Source: Dorea sp. CAG:317 (lineage in GTDB: Bacteria > Bacillota > Clostridia > Lachnospirales > Lachnospiraceae). From it: 39,028 nt of DNA. Numbering within the stretch: position 1 is the first letter of the stretch; each line of letters starts with the position of its first letter. Made by a program: the position numbers and the translations under genes. The DNA is taken from positions 222,146-261,173 of the forward strand of contig FR892668.1 in NCBI GenBank assembly GCA_000433535.1, read 5' to 3'. The notes beneath the pieces were generated by a model. It ran no database searches. It was not told where the DNA came from and saw only the letters and a program-made list of their open reading frames with translations. Of this stretch, positions 7,125 to 15,283 are shown piece by piece.

Positions 7125-8072
7125 ATGAGCAGCAAGATTACGATCATTGGAGCCGGAAGTGTAGGATCAACGATCGCATACACATTATCCGGGCAGGATA
7201 TCGCATCAGAACTGGTATTGATCGATATCAACAAAGAAAAAGTAAAAGGTGAGGTCATGGATATTGAACAGGGTACTTGTTTCAGAGATCCGATCTCTAT
7301 CGTTGCAGGAGATTATAAGGATGCCAAAGATTCAGATATCGTTATTATTACTTCTGGAATCGCCCGCAAACCAGGACAGACTAGAATTGAATTGACACAG
7401 ACAAATGTAAACATCCTGAAAGAGATCACACCGGAGATCGTAAAAGCTGCACCGAATGCGCTTTACATTATTGTGAGCAATCCGGTTGACATCATGACTT
7501 ATGTATTTACGAAGATTTCAGGACTTCCGGAAAATCAGATCATTGGTTCCGGAACAATTCTGGATTCAGCAAGACTTCGCTGTGGACTGTCTGAGCATTT
7601 CCAGGTTGCACAGAGAAACATTCATGCATATGTATACGGAGAGCATGGAGATACTTCTTTCGTTCCATGGTCAGCAGCACGTATCGCAGGCGTCAATGTA
7701 GATGACTACTATGAGATTGCAGAGAAATTTGGAAAGAAGATTGAAAAGCTTGATAAAGATGCAATGCTTACTTATGTACAGAAGTCAGGCGGTCAGGTAA
7801 TCGCCAACAAGGGAGCAACCTTCTATGCGGTAACACGTGGCGTATGTCGTCTGTGTGGATTCCTGTTATCTGCATCTGAATCCGTAACAACTGTTTCTTC
7901 TATGATGCACGGAGAATACGGAATTGAAGATGTGTGTCTGAGCACTCTTGCATTAGTGGGACCAAATGGAATTCAGGGCAAGCTTGAAATGAAGCTGACT
8001 GATGAAGAGGTTGAGAAATTGAAAGCAAGTGCTGATGCATTAAAAGCAGTGATTGCACAGATTGAGTTATAA
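7125..8072 (+). CDS. mdh: Malate dehydrogenase of the LDH/MDH family (LDH-like sequence)
   Basis: A 315-residue NAD-dependent 2-hydroxyacid dehydrogenase. The Rossmann motif GAGSVGS is at 9-15 with D34 after strand two (NAD rather than NADP). The catalytic pair and substrate-binding Arg are present: D147 and R150 in GTILDSARLR, H174 in GEHGD. Overall it would be labelled L-lactate dehydrogenase by similarity. However, the specificity loop reads GIARKPGQTR: R81 sits where lactate dehydrogenases have Gln (Q102 in standard numbering) and malate dehydrogenases have Arg. T232 in KGATFY is LDH-like, so the site is mixed. First gene of an operon encoding fumarase and a fumarate reductase, it most likely reduces oxaloacetate to malate. 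Rex operators precede it. Confidence 0.75.
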   Translation: MSSKITIIGAGSVGSTIAYTLSGQDIASELVLIDINKEKVKGEVMDIEQGTCFRDPISIVAGDYKDAKDSDIVIITSGIARKPGQTRIELTQTNVNILKEITPEIVKAAPNALYIIVSNPVDIMTYVFTKISGLPENQIIGSGTILDSARLRCGLSEHFQVAQRNIHAYVYGEHGDTSFVPWSAARIAGVNVDDYYEIAEKFGKKIEKLDKDAMLTYVQKSGGQVIANKGATFYAVTRGVCRLCGFLLSASESVTTVSSMMHGEYGIEDVCLSTLALVGPNGIQGKLEMKLTDEEVEKLKASADALKAVIAQIEL

Positions 8073-8093
8073 AAAGAAAGGGACGAAAGGATT

Positions 8094-8909
8094 ATGAAAT
8101 ACAGCTATTATCCGGGATGCACTTTGAAAACAAAGGCAGTTGAGCTGGATGTATGTGCCAGAGCCTCAGCGGAAGCATTGGGATTTGAACTGGAAGAAAT
8201 TGAAAACTGGCAGTGCTGTGGCGGTGTGTATCCCCTTGGCACTGATGAGATCGCGACAAAACTTTCTTCGGTTCGTGCGTTAAATGCGGCAAAAGAAAAA
8301 GGACAGGAGCTGGTTACAATTTGTTCTGCATGTCATCACGTGATCAAAAGAGTCAATGATGATATGAAAAATGTAGAGGATATTCGTTTTAAGGCGAATA
8401 ACTATATGAAAAATGAATTGAAGGAACCTTACGCAGGGGAAACAACCGTGCTTCACTATCTGGAAGTTTTAAGAGACAAGGTTGGATTTGATGAGCTTAA
8501 GAAGAAAGTAGTAAATCCATTTACCGGAAAGAAAATAGGCGCATATTACGGATGTCTTCTTCTTCGCCCAAGCAAAATGCTTCAGTTCGATGATCCTGAG
8601 AATCCAAAGATCATGGAAGATTTTATCCGTGCCATCGGAGGAGAACCGGTAATCTATCCATATCGAAATGAATGCTGCGGTGGATATATTTCCCTGAAAG
8701 AGAAAGAAATGTCCGAGAATATGTGTAAAAAGATTACAGACAGTGCAGAAGGATTCGGCGCAGATATGATGATCACCGCCTGTCCGCTGTGCATGTACAA
8801 TTTGAATAAGAACAAAGAGAAAGAAATTCCGGTATATTATTTCACAGAACTTCTTGCAGAAGCTCTTGGAGTACATCCGGGATGTAAAGAAAAGGAGGTA
8901 CAGGCGTAA
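8094..8909 (+). CDS. hdrB: Heterodisulfide reductase-type subunit B (CCG protein)
   Basis: A 271-residue HdrB homologue. It carries two complete CCG cysteine sets that in methanogen HdrB hold two noncubane [4Fe-4S] clusters: C9, C41-C42, C77-x2-C80 and C154, C194-C195, C230-x2-C233. In HdrABC the B subunit is where a disulfide substrate is reduced. Clostridia of this type do not make CoM/CoB, so here the natural acceptor is probably another thiol/disulfide or, by context, the downstream fumarate reductase proteins. AAAGG precedes the ATG. It overlaps hdrC by one base, with AAAGGAGG before the junction. Confidence 0.9.
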   Translation: MKYSYYPGCTLKTKAVELDVCARASAEALGFELEEIENWQCCGGVYPLGTDEIATKLSSVRALNAAKEKGQELVTICSACHHVIKRVNDDMKNVEDIRFKANNYMKNELKEPYAGETTVLHYLEVLRDKVGFDELKKKVVNPFTGKKIGAYYGCLLLRPSKMLQFDDPENPKIMEDFIRAIGGEPVIYPYRNECCGGYISLKEKEMSENMCKKITDSAEGFGADMMITACPLCMYNLNKNKEKEIPVYYFTELLAEALGVHPGCKEKEVQA

Positions 8910-9298
8910 TGGGTTCTGAAAAGAAACAGGCAGAGATGATCAAAGAAATCAGTGGCGTGAATCCATTAAAATGTATGAAATGTGGAAAATGTTCAGCCAC
9001 ATGTCCTTCTTTTGATGAAATGGATATTAAGCCGCATCAGTTCGTATCTTATGTGATCAACGAAGATATTGAAAGTCTTGTGAAATCAAAATCACTGTGG
9101 AAATGTCTTTCTTGCTTCGCATGTGTAGAGAGATGTCCTCGTGATGTAAAACCGGGAAAACTCATTGATGCCGCAAGACAGATCGTTGTCCGTGAAAAGG
9201 GACAGGATTATTTAAAAGCAGACGAGATTCCGGAGCTTTTGGATCCGGAGCTCCCGCAACAGTTATTAGTCAGTGCATTCAGAAGATATAGGAGGTGA
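8909..9298 (+). CDS. hdrC: Heterodisulfide reductase-type subunit C (two [4Fe-4S] clusters)
   Basis: A 129-residue ferredoxin-like subunit that passes electrons between HdrA and HdrB. Two classical [4Fe-4S] motifs are present: C22-x2-C25-x2-C28-x3-C32 and C66-x2-C69-x2-C72-x3-C76, each ending in Cys-Pro. The length and the HQFVSYV segment between the motifs are typical for HdrC. Start and stop are tightly packed against hdrB and hdrA, suggesting translation in fixed ratio. Confidence 0.9.
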   Translation: MGSEKKQAEMIKEISGVNPLKCMKCGKCSATCPSFDEMDIKPHQFVSYVINEDIESLVKSKSLWKCLSCFACVERCPRDVKPGKLIDAARQIVVREKGQDYLKADEIPELLDPELPQQLLVSAFRRYRR

Positions 9299-9303
9299 TC
9301 TAA

Positions 9304-11292
9304 GTGCAAAGGATAGGAGTATTTGTCTGCCACTGCGGAAGTAATATCGCAGCGACAGTTGACGTAGCAAAAGTAGCCGAAATGGCTTTGAAAGAACCTG
9401 GAGTTGTCCATGCCGAAGATTACCAGTATATGTGTTCTGAGGCAGGTCAGGCAAAAATCGCAGAAGCGATCAAAGAGAAACAATTGACCGGTATTGTCGT
9501 ATGTTCCTGTTCTCCACGTATGCATGAGACAACATTCAGACAGGCGGCAGAACGCGCCGGATTAAATCCATACATGGTAGAAATTGCCAATATCCGCGAG
9601 CATTGTTCCTGGATTCATAAGGATATGGAAGAGGCGACTGAGAAAGCAGTAATCCTGATGAGAGCTGCAGTTGCAAAAGTGAATTTAGACGCACCGTTGA
9701 AGCCGGGTGAAAGCCGTGTGACAAAGAGAGCGCTTGTGATCGGCGGAGGTATTGCCGGTATCCAGACAGCGCTTGATATCGCAGATGCAGGATATGAAGT
9801 TGACATTGTAGAGAAGACACCGAGTATCGGAGGAAGAATGTCACAGCTTGACAAAACCTTCCCGACATTGGACTGTTCTGCTTGTATTCTGACACCGAAG
9901 ATGGTAGAAGCGGCAGCCCATGATAAAATTAATATTTATACATATAGTGAAGTTGAGAAAGTCAGTGGCTTCGTAGGAGATTTTACCGTTGAGATTCGCA
10001 AGAAAGCAAGACACGTGGATATGGATAAATGTACCGGATGTGGATTGTGTCAGGAAAAATGTCCTTCTAAGAAGACACCAAATGAATTCAACAGAGGATT
10101 AAATACAAGAAGCGCCATCTATACACCATTTGCTCAGGCAATTCCAAATGTACCGGTTATCGACTGTGATAACTGTATCAAGTTTAAAACAGGTAAATGT
10201 GGAATCTGCGCAAAAGTATGTCAGGCAGGCGCAATTGACTATGAACAGCAAGATGAGATCGTAACAGAAAAGTACGGAGCAATCGTTGTGGCAACTGGAT
10301 TTGATACGATCAAGCTTGATAAATATGATGAGTACGCTTACAACCAGAGTCCTGACGTTATCACTTCTTTGGAGTTGGAGCGTGTGATGAATGCTGCAGG
10401 TCCTACACACGGACATCTGGAACGCTTATCAGACGGAAAAGCTCCGAAAGAGATTGTATTTGTTCAGTGCGTAGGCAGCCGTTGTTCAGATGATCGCGGA
10501 AAACCGTATTGCTCAAAAATCTGTTGTATGTATACTGCAAAACACGCAATGTTGATCCGTGATAAATATCCGGATGTAAATGTAACCGTATTTTATATTG
10601 ATGTTCGTACACCGGGTAAAAACTTTGATGAATTTTACAGAAGAGCGGTAGAACAGTACGGCGTTGATTATATCAAGGGACAGGTTGGAAAAGTGATTCC
10701 ACAGCCGGACGGAAAGCTCCTTGTTCAGGCATCAGACCTTCTTGATAACAAACAGATCTTAAAAGAAGCGGATATGGTTGTTCTCGCAACAGCAATCGAA
10801 CCAAATCCGGACGTAAGAAAGATCGCAACGATGCTGACAGCAAGTATCGATACAAATAATTTCCTTACAGAGGCACATGCAAAGCTTCGCCCGGTAGAAT
10901 CACCAACCGCCGGTATTTTCCTGTCCGGTGTATGTCAGGGACCAAAGGATATTCCGGAGACCGTTGCACAGGCCGGCGCAGCAGCAGTAAAAGCGATCGG
11001 ACTTCTGGCAAAGGATAAATTAATGACGAACCCATGTACAGCACATTCAGACGAACTTCTCTGTAACGGATGTTCTACTTGTGAGAATGTCTGTCCATAT
11101 GGTGCGATTACTTATGAAGATAAGGAAGTAAATGATCACGGAATTCGTGAAGTACGACGGATCGCCGTTGTAAATAATGCACTGTGTCAGGGCTGTGGAG
11201 CATGTACAGTTGCATGTCCGTCAGGAGCAATGGACTTACAGGGATTCTCCAATAGACAGATTATCGCGGAGGTGGATGCAATATGTCAGTAG
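9304..11292 (+). CDS. hdrA: Heterodisulfide reductase-type subunit A (FAD, multiple [4Fe-4S])
   Basis: A 662-residue flavoprotein, the electron hub of HdrABC complexes and the subunit whose FAD performs electron bifurcation in methanogens. Domains: an N-terminal Cys-containing domain (1-130; CHC at 9-11, CSC at 67-69), a thioredoxin-reductase-like FAD domain with GGGIAG at 147-152, an inserted ferredoxin domain (C243-C253 CTGCGLC motif; C288, C291, C299, C302, C306), the rest of the FAD domain, and a C-terminal two-cluster ferredoxin (CNGCSTC and CQGCGAC, about 590-640). All cluster motifs look intact. It starts with GTG, well placed after AGGAGGTGA (9290-9298), and overlaps the next gene by ten bases. 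Confidence 0.92.
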   Translation: MQRIGVFVCHCGSNIAATVDVAKVAEMALKEPGVVHAEDYQYMCSEAGQAKIAEAIKEKQLTGIVVCSCSPRMHETTFRQAAERAGLNPYMVEIANIREHCSWIHKDMEEATEKAVILMRAAVAKVNLDAPLKPGESRVTKRALVIGGGIAGIQTALDIADAGYEVDIVEKTPSIGGRMSQLDKTFPTLDCSACILTPKMVEAAAHDKINIYTYSEVEKVSGFVGDFTVEIRKKARHVDMDKCTGCGLCQEKCPSKKTPNEFNRGLNTRSAIYTPFAQAIPNVPVIDCDNCIKFKTGKCGICAKVCQAGAIDYEQQDEIVTEKYGAIVVATGFDTIKLDKYDEYAYNQSPDVITSLELERVMNAAGPTHGHLERLSDGKAPKEIVFVQCVGSRCSDDRGKPYCSKICCMYTAKHAMLIRDKYPDVNVTVFYIDVRTPGKNFDEFYRRAVEQYGVDYIKGQVGKVIPQPDGKLLVQASDLLDNKQILKEADMVVLATAIEPNPDVRKIATMLTASIDTNNFLTEAHAKLRPVESPTAGIFLSGVCQGPKDIPETVAQAGAAAVKAIGLLAKDKLMTNPCTAHSDELLCNGCSTCENVCPYGAITYEDKEVNDHGIREVRRIAVVNNALCQGCGACTVACPSGAMDLQGFSNRQIIAEVDAICQ

Positions 11293-11723
11293 AAAAGAAT
11301 GAATTTAAGCCAAAGATTGTAGCGTTCTGCTGTAACTGGTGCAGTTACGCAGGTGCTGACCTTGCAGGAAGCAGCCGCCTGTCTTATCCGGCAGACGTAA
11401 AGATCATCCGTGTACCATGTTCCTGTCGTGTCAATCCAATGTTTATCTTAAGAGCATTTGAAAAAGGCGCGGACGGCGTGATCTTATGTGGATGTCATCC
11501 GGGAGACTGTCACTACAGCACCGGAAACTACTACGCAAGAAGACGTATGACCTTATTATTCTCCATGCTGGATTATATCGGTGTAGAGAATGGACGTACC
11601 AGAGTGGAATGGGTATCTGCCGCAGAGGGTGTGAAATTTTCAGATACAATGAACAGTTTTGTAGAAAAGATCTACTCCCTTGGCGAGAATGTAAGATTGG
11701 GGGATTTAAGATGCAAGCAATAA
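11283..11723 (+). CDS. flxD: MvhD/FlxD-type electron-transfer subunit
   Basis: A 146-residue protein of the MvhD (methyl-viologen-reducing hydrogenase delta) family, which carries a [2Fe-2S] cluster and docks an electron donor module onto HdrA. Conserved cysteine pairs are visible: CCNWCSY near 15-21, PCSCRVNP near 45, and CGCHPGDCHY near 65-73. In FlxABCD-HdrABC operons this subunit is FlxD and links the NADH-oxidising FlxABC to HdrA. It overlaps hdrA by ten bases and the next gene by thirteen. A hydrogenase gene, the other common MvhD partner, is not present in the window. Confidence 0.85.
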   Translation: MSVEKNEFKPKIVAFCCNWCSYAGADLAGSSRLSYPADVKIIRVPCSCRVNPMFILRAFEKGADGVILCGCHPGDCHYSTGNYYARRRMTLLFSMLDYIGVENGRTRVEWVSAAEGVKFSDTMNSFVEKIYSLGENVRLGDLRCKQ

Positions 11724-12685
11724 TTGATCGCGCAAAAGAATTGTTGGCAGACGGAACAGTAGCCAGAGTTCTTGGCTGGAAGGCCGGAGACTTGCCTTAT
11801 AATCCAGAACCGGCTTACTTCGAGACAGAAGAATCTTTGAAGGATTTCGTGTATAACGGTTTCTGTGGAGCAAACTTAAGTAAATATATGATTGAAGCTT
11901 CCAAGCTGGAAGGAAAGACAATGGTCTTTTTAAAGCCATGTGATACCTATAGTTTTAATCAGCTGATCAAAGAGCATCGTGTAGACAGAGACAAAGCATA
12001 CATCGTAGGTGTCGGCTGTAAAGGAAAGCTGGATATTGAGAAGATCCGTAAGATGGGAATTAAAGGAATCGAGCATATTGAAGGCGCCGAGATCACGGAT
12101 GAAGCAGAGACACTGAAGATTCAGACGATCTATGGAGAGAAGACTTGTGATTACAAGGATGCAATGTTAGAGAGATGTCACGTATGTAAAGGCAAAGAGC
12201 ATATGGTATACGACGAATTGATCGGTGAATCAAAGGATACCAAGGATGCAGACCGCTTTGATGAGGTGGCAAGAATTGAAGCGATGAGTCCTGAGGAGAA
12301 ATTTGCATTTTTCCAGAAAGAACTTAGCAAATGTATTCGTTGTAATGCGTGCAGAAATGTATGCCCAGCATGCAGCTGCCGTAAATGTGTGTTTGACAGT
12401 AATAAATTTGACAGCTCACAGAAGGCAAATGCAGATTCTTTCGAAGAAAAGATGTTCCATATTATCCGCGCCTTCCATGTAGCAGGAAGATGTACGGACT
12501 GTGGAGAATGCAGCCGTGTATGTCCACAGGGAATCCCGCTTCACTTATTTAACCGTAAGTTTATCAAGGATATTGATGAATTATACGGAGAGTTCCAGGC
12601 AGGAGCTGATACAGATTCAAAAGCACCGCTCACCAACTATACATTTGATGACGCGGAACCAAGTATTGTAGGAAAGAGGGGATAA
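11711..12685 (+). CDS. flxC: FlxC-like iron-sulfur protein
   Basis: A 324-residue iron-sulfur protein. The N-terminal 200 residues resemble the F420-hydrogenase beta/FrhB-like fold region (FLKPCDTYSFNQL; C156-x2-C159). The C-terminal part has two [4Fe-4S] motifs, C208/C211/C214/C218 and C261/C264/C267/C271. Three additional cysteines (C221, C223, C226) directly follow the first motif. The open frame extends upstream to 11486 but that overlaps flxD by 238 bases; ATG 11711 is preceded by a GGGGGA stretch and gives a normal family N-terminus. The FlxB/FlxC naming follows gene order relative to the known flxABCD clusters and could be swapped. Confidence 0.75.
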   Translation: MQAIIDRAKELLADGTVARVLGWKAGDLPYNPEPAYFETEESLKDFVYNGFCGANLSKYMIEASKLEGKTMVFLKPCDTYSFNQLIKEHRVDRDKAYIVGVGCKGKLDIEKIRKMGIKGIEHIEGAEITDEAETLKIQTIYGEKTCDYKDAMLERCHVCKGKEHMVYDELIGESKDTKDADRFDEVARIEAMSPEEKFAFFQKELSKCIRCNACRNVCPACSCRKCVFDSNKFDSSQKANADSFEEKMFHIIRAFHVAGRCTDCGECSRVCPQGIPLHLFNRKFIKDIDELYGEFQAGADTDSKAPLTNYTFDDAEPSIVGKRG

Positions 12686-12688
12686 TGT

Positions 12689-13720
12689 ATGTATAAGATA
12701 GCAAAAGACAATCTGGCCGCATTATTCCAATTGATCGCGGACAAACAGGAATTATACCTTCCGGTAAAGAATGCCGGACAGACCAACTATGCTGCATGGA
12801 CAGAAGAAGCAGAAGTTGATCTTGACACATTGAAGACCGTGAAATCTGCAAAAGACGCATTTTTTCCACAGAGTGAGAATCTGTATACGGTAAAAAAAGA
12901 AAATAAGAAATTAAAAATAGAGCCGGAGAAATTAAAAGAACAGAATTTTGTTGTGTTCGGCATGAAAGCATGTGACGTTCAGGGAGTTGAAGTGCTTGAC
13001 AAAGTATTTCTTGCTGATCCTGTGGACAGCTTCTATGCAGCAAGACGCGAGCATGGCACGATCGTTGCAATGGCATGTCACGAGCCGGAAGAGACTTGCT
13101 TCTGTAAAGTATTCGGAATTGACGCGGCAGCTCCGGCAGCGGATGTTGCAACGTGGATGATCGGAGAAGACCTCTACTGGAAAGCCTTGACAGAAAAAGG
13201 AGAAAAGCTGACAGAAGCTGTGAAAGAACTCCTTGCCGAGGCAGAGGAACAGCCGGTAGAAGAGGAAAAAGAAGCAATTCATAAGATTGTAGAAAAGCTT
13301 CCGTATATGAATCTTTCATTGGAAGGCTGGGGCGCAGATGCACTCTCTGAGAAATTTGATTCTCCAATCTGGGAAGAATTGTATAAGCCATGTCTGAAGT
13401 GCGGAACTTGTACGTTCGTATGTCCGACCTGTCAGTGCTACGACATTAAGGATTATGATACCGGACACGGGGTTTCCAGATACCGCTGCTGGGATTCCTG
13501 CATGTATTCTGATTTTACAATGATGGCGCACGGAAATAACCGTACGAGTCAGATGCAGAGATTCCGTCAGAGATTTATGCACAAGCTGGTTTATTATCCG
13601 GCAAATAATGACGGTATGTATTCTTGTGTAGGATGCGGACGCTGTGTAGAGAAATGTCCGTCGGCACTTAATATCGTTAAAGTAATAAAAGCGTTTGAAA
13701 AGCAGGGAGGAAATGACTAA
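12689..13720 (+). CDS. flxB: FlxB-like iron-sulfur protein (sulfite reductase subunit A-like)
   Basis: A 343-residue protein of the family that also includes anaerobic sulfite reductase subunit A. The N-terminal domain (1-200) has FGMKACDVQG and a CHEPEETCFC stretch, then a Glu-rich linker (about 180-196). The C-terminal ferredoxin domain has C235/C238/C241/C245 followed by CQC, and C313/C316/C319/C323. It would conduct electrons from FlxA toward FlxD and HdrA. It begins three bases after the flxC stop and overlaps flxA by one base. Confidence 0.8.
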   Translation: MYKIAKDNLAALFQLIADKQELYLPVKNAGQTNYAAWTEEAEVDLDTLKTVKSAKDAFFPQSENLYTVKKENKKLKIEPEKLKEQNFVVFGMKACDVQGVEVLDKVFLADPVDSFYAARREHGTIVAMACHEPEETCFCKVFGIDAAAPAADVATWMIGEDLYWKALTEKGEKLTEAVKELLAEAEEQPVEEEKEAIHKIVEKLPYMNLSLEGWGADALSEKFDSPIWEELYKPCLKCGTCTFVCPTCQCYDIKDYDTGHGVSRYRCWDSCMYSDFTMMAHGNNRTSQMQRFRQRFMHKLVYYPANNDGMYSCVGCGRCVEKCPSALNIVKVIKAFEKQGGND

Positions 13721-14574
13721 TGTGTGAATGTGATTGTCATAAAAATTATACATTGGATACTTTGATCCCACAGGTAGGTGTGATCACGGATATCCGCGAA
13801 GAGACACCGGATGTTAAGACTTTTCGCGTAAATGCTCCGGAGGGCGGAAAATTATTTGAACATATGCCGGGACAATGTGCAATGGTGTGCGCGCCTGGCG
13901 TCAGTGAAGGAATGTTTTCTATTACTTCTTCACCAACGAACAAAGAATATCAGGAATTCAGCATTAAAAAATGCGGAACATTGACGGATTATCTTCACAG
14001 TCTGGAAGTGGGAGACGAGATTACAGTTCGCGGTCCATACGGCAATTATTTCCCGGTAGAGACGGAATTAAAAGGAAAAAACCTCTTATTTATCGCCGGA
14101 GGAATCGGACTTGCGCCACTTCGTTCCGTTATCAATTATGTAATTGATAATCGTGAAAATTACGGAACAGTAGATATTGTATACGGTTCCCGTTCAGCGG
14201 ATGATCTTGTTCAGTTAAAAGAAATACAGGAAGTATGGATGAAAACAGAAGGCATCAATGTACATCTTACAATAGACCGTGAACAGGAAGGATGGGACGG
14301 ACATGTAGGATTTGTACCAAACTATGTGAAAGAGTTAGGGTTTGATACAGACCGTACCGCATTAGTATGTGGACCGCCGATCATGATCAAATTTGTGCTT
14401 GCAGGATTAAAAGAGCTTGGATTTACAACTCAGCAAGTGTATACAACGCTGGAACTTCGTATGAAGTGCGGAGTCGGAAAGTGCGGAAGATGTAACATCG
14501 GATCAAAATATGTATGTAAAGACGGTCCGGTATTCCGATTTGATGAAATCGACGAACTGCCAAATGAGTATTAG
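13720..14574 (+). CDS. flxA: FlxA-like NAD(P)H-binding flavoprotein (FNR fold)
   Basis: A 284-residue ferredoxin-reductase-fold protein, the expected NADH entry point of the complex. FAD domain (about 15-115) with FSITSSP at 66-72; NAD domain with GGIGLAP at 127-133 and CGPP at 217-220; C-terminal [2Fe-2S] motif C250-x4-C255-x2-C258-x7-C266, as in dihydroorotate dehydrogenase electron-transfer subunit and sulfite reductase subunit B. The N-terminus MCECDCH is unusually cysteine-rich. Its presence rather than a hydrogenase indicates that the complex uses NAD(P)H as donor. Confidence 0.85.
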   Translation: MCECDCHKNYTLDTLIPQVGVITDIREETPDVKTFRVNAPEGGKLFEHMPGQCAMVCAPGVSEGMFSITSSPTNKEYQEFSIKKCGTLTDYLHSLEVGDEITVRGPYGNYFPVETELKGKNLLFIAGGIGLAPLRSVINYVIDNRENYGTVDIVYGSRSADDLVQLKEIQEVWMKTEGINVHLTIDREQEGWDGHVGFVPNYVKELGFDTDRTALVCGPPIMIKFVLAGLKELGFTTQQVYTTLELRMKCGVGKCGRCNIGSKYVCKDGPVFRFDEIDELPNEY

Positions 14575-14595
14575 ACAAGGAAAGGACAAAATAAC

Positions 14596-15270
14596 ATGGA
14601 AAAAATGGTAAATGTATATTTTAGCGGTAAAAGATACAGCGTTCCGGCAGACCTTACAATTATGACTGCAATGGAGTATGCCGGTTATACATGGAAGAGA
14701 GGATGTGGCTGCCGCCACGGATTCTGTGGAGCATGTGCAACCATTTACCGTATTAAAGGTGATAACGAACTGAAGACTTGTCTTGCCTGCCAGACACAAG
14801 TGCAGGAGGGAATGTATGTGGCAAGTATTCCATTCTTCCCGACAGATAAGAGAACTTACGATATTAACGAGATCAAACCGACCCAGCAGATTATGATGGA
14901 ACTGTATCCGGAGATTTACAGCTGTATCGGATGTAATGCCTGTACAAATGCCTGTACACAGGACCTCAACGTTATGCAGTATATTGCATATGCACAGAGA
15001 GGCGAATTTGAAAAGTGTGCGGAAGAATCCTTTGACTGTATCGGATGTGGCTGCTGTTCTACAAGATGTCCTGCGGGAATCTCTCATCAGCATGTAGGCG
15101 TTCTTGCAAGACGTTTGACCGGAAAATATATTGCGGCAGAGACAGAACATTTGAAGAATCGTGTGGAAGAAGTCAATGCAGGCGCATATGACGATCTGAT
15201 TGAACAGATTATGCAGAAACCGATCACGGAGATGCAGGAACTTTACAACAACAGAGAGATCGAGAAATAA
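14596..15270 (+). CDS. FrdB-like iron-sulfur subunit ([2Fe-2S] plus two [4Fe-4S]-type motifs)
   Basis: A 224-residue protein built like the iron-sulfur subunit of fumarate reductase. The N-terminal plant-ferredoxin domain has C39-x4-C44-x2-C47 and C62; the C-terminal domain has C110-x2-C113-x2-C116-x3-C120 and C148-x2-C151-x2-C154-x3-C158. In classical FrdB one cluster is [3Fe-4S], facing quinone. Here both motifs have four cysteines, and no membrane-anchor gene follows, so a soluble electron route is likely. In methanogen thiol:fumarate reductase the FrdB-like part is fused to an HdrB-like CCG part; here hdrB is a separate gene in the same operon. AAGGAAAGG precedes the ATG. Confidence 0.8.
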   Translation: MEKMVNVYFSGKRYSVPADLTIMTAMEYAGYTWKRGCGCRHGFCGACATIYRIKGDNELKTCLACQTQVQEGMYVASIPFFPTDKRTYDINEIKPTQQIMMELYPEIYSCIGCNACTNACTQDLNVMQYIAYAQRGEFEKCAEESFDCIGCGCCSTRCPAGISHQHVGVLARRLTGKYIAAETEHLKNRVEEVNAGAYDDLIEQIMQKPITEMQELYNNREIEK

Positions 15271-15283
15271 GGAGGGCGAAAGT

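Noticed and set aside
11486..11710. Upstream extension of the flxC frame
   Set aside because: It overlaps flxD by 238 bases and encodes no conserved sequence; ATG 11711 gives the natural N-terminus.
12630..13391. A 253-codon open frame on the minus strand
   Set aside because: Antisense shadow of flxB, which has clear iron-sulfur motifs; the minus-strand translation has no recognisable motif.
15200..15283. Upstream extension of the flavoprotein frame
   Set aside because: It lies within the FrdB-like gene; ATG 15284 has a GGAGGGC ribosome-binding site.
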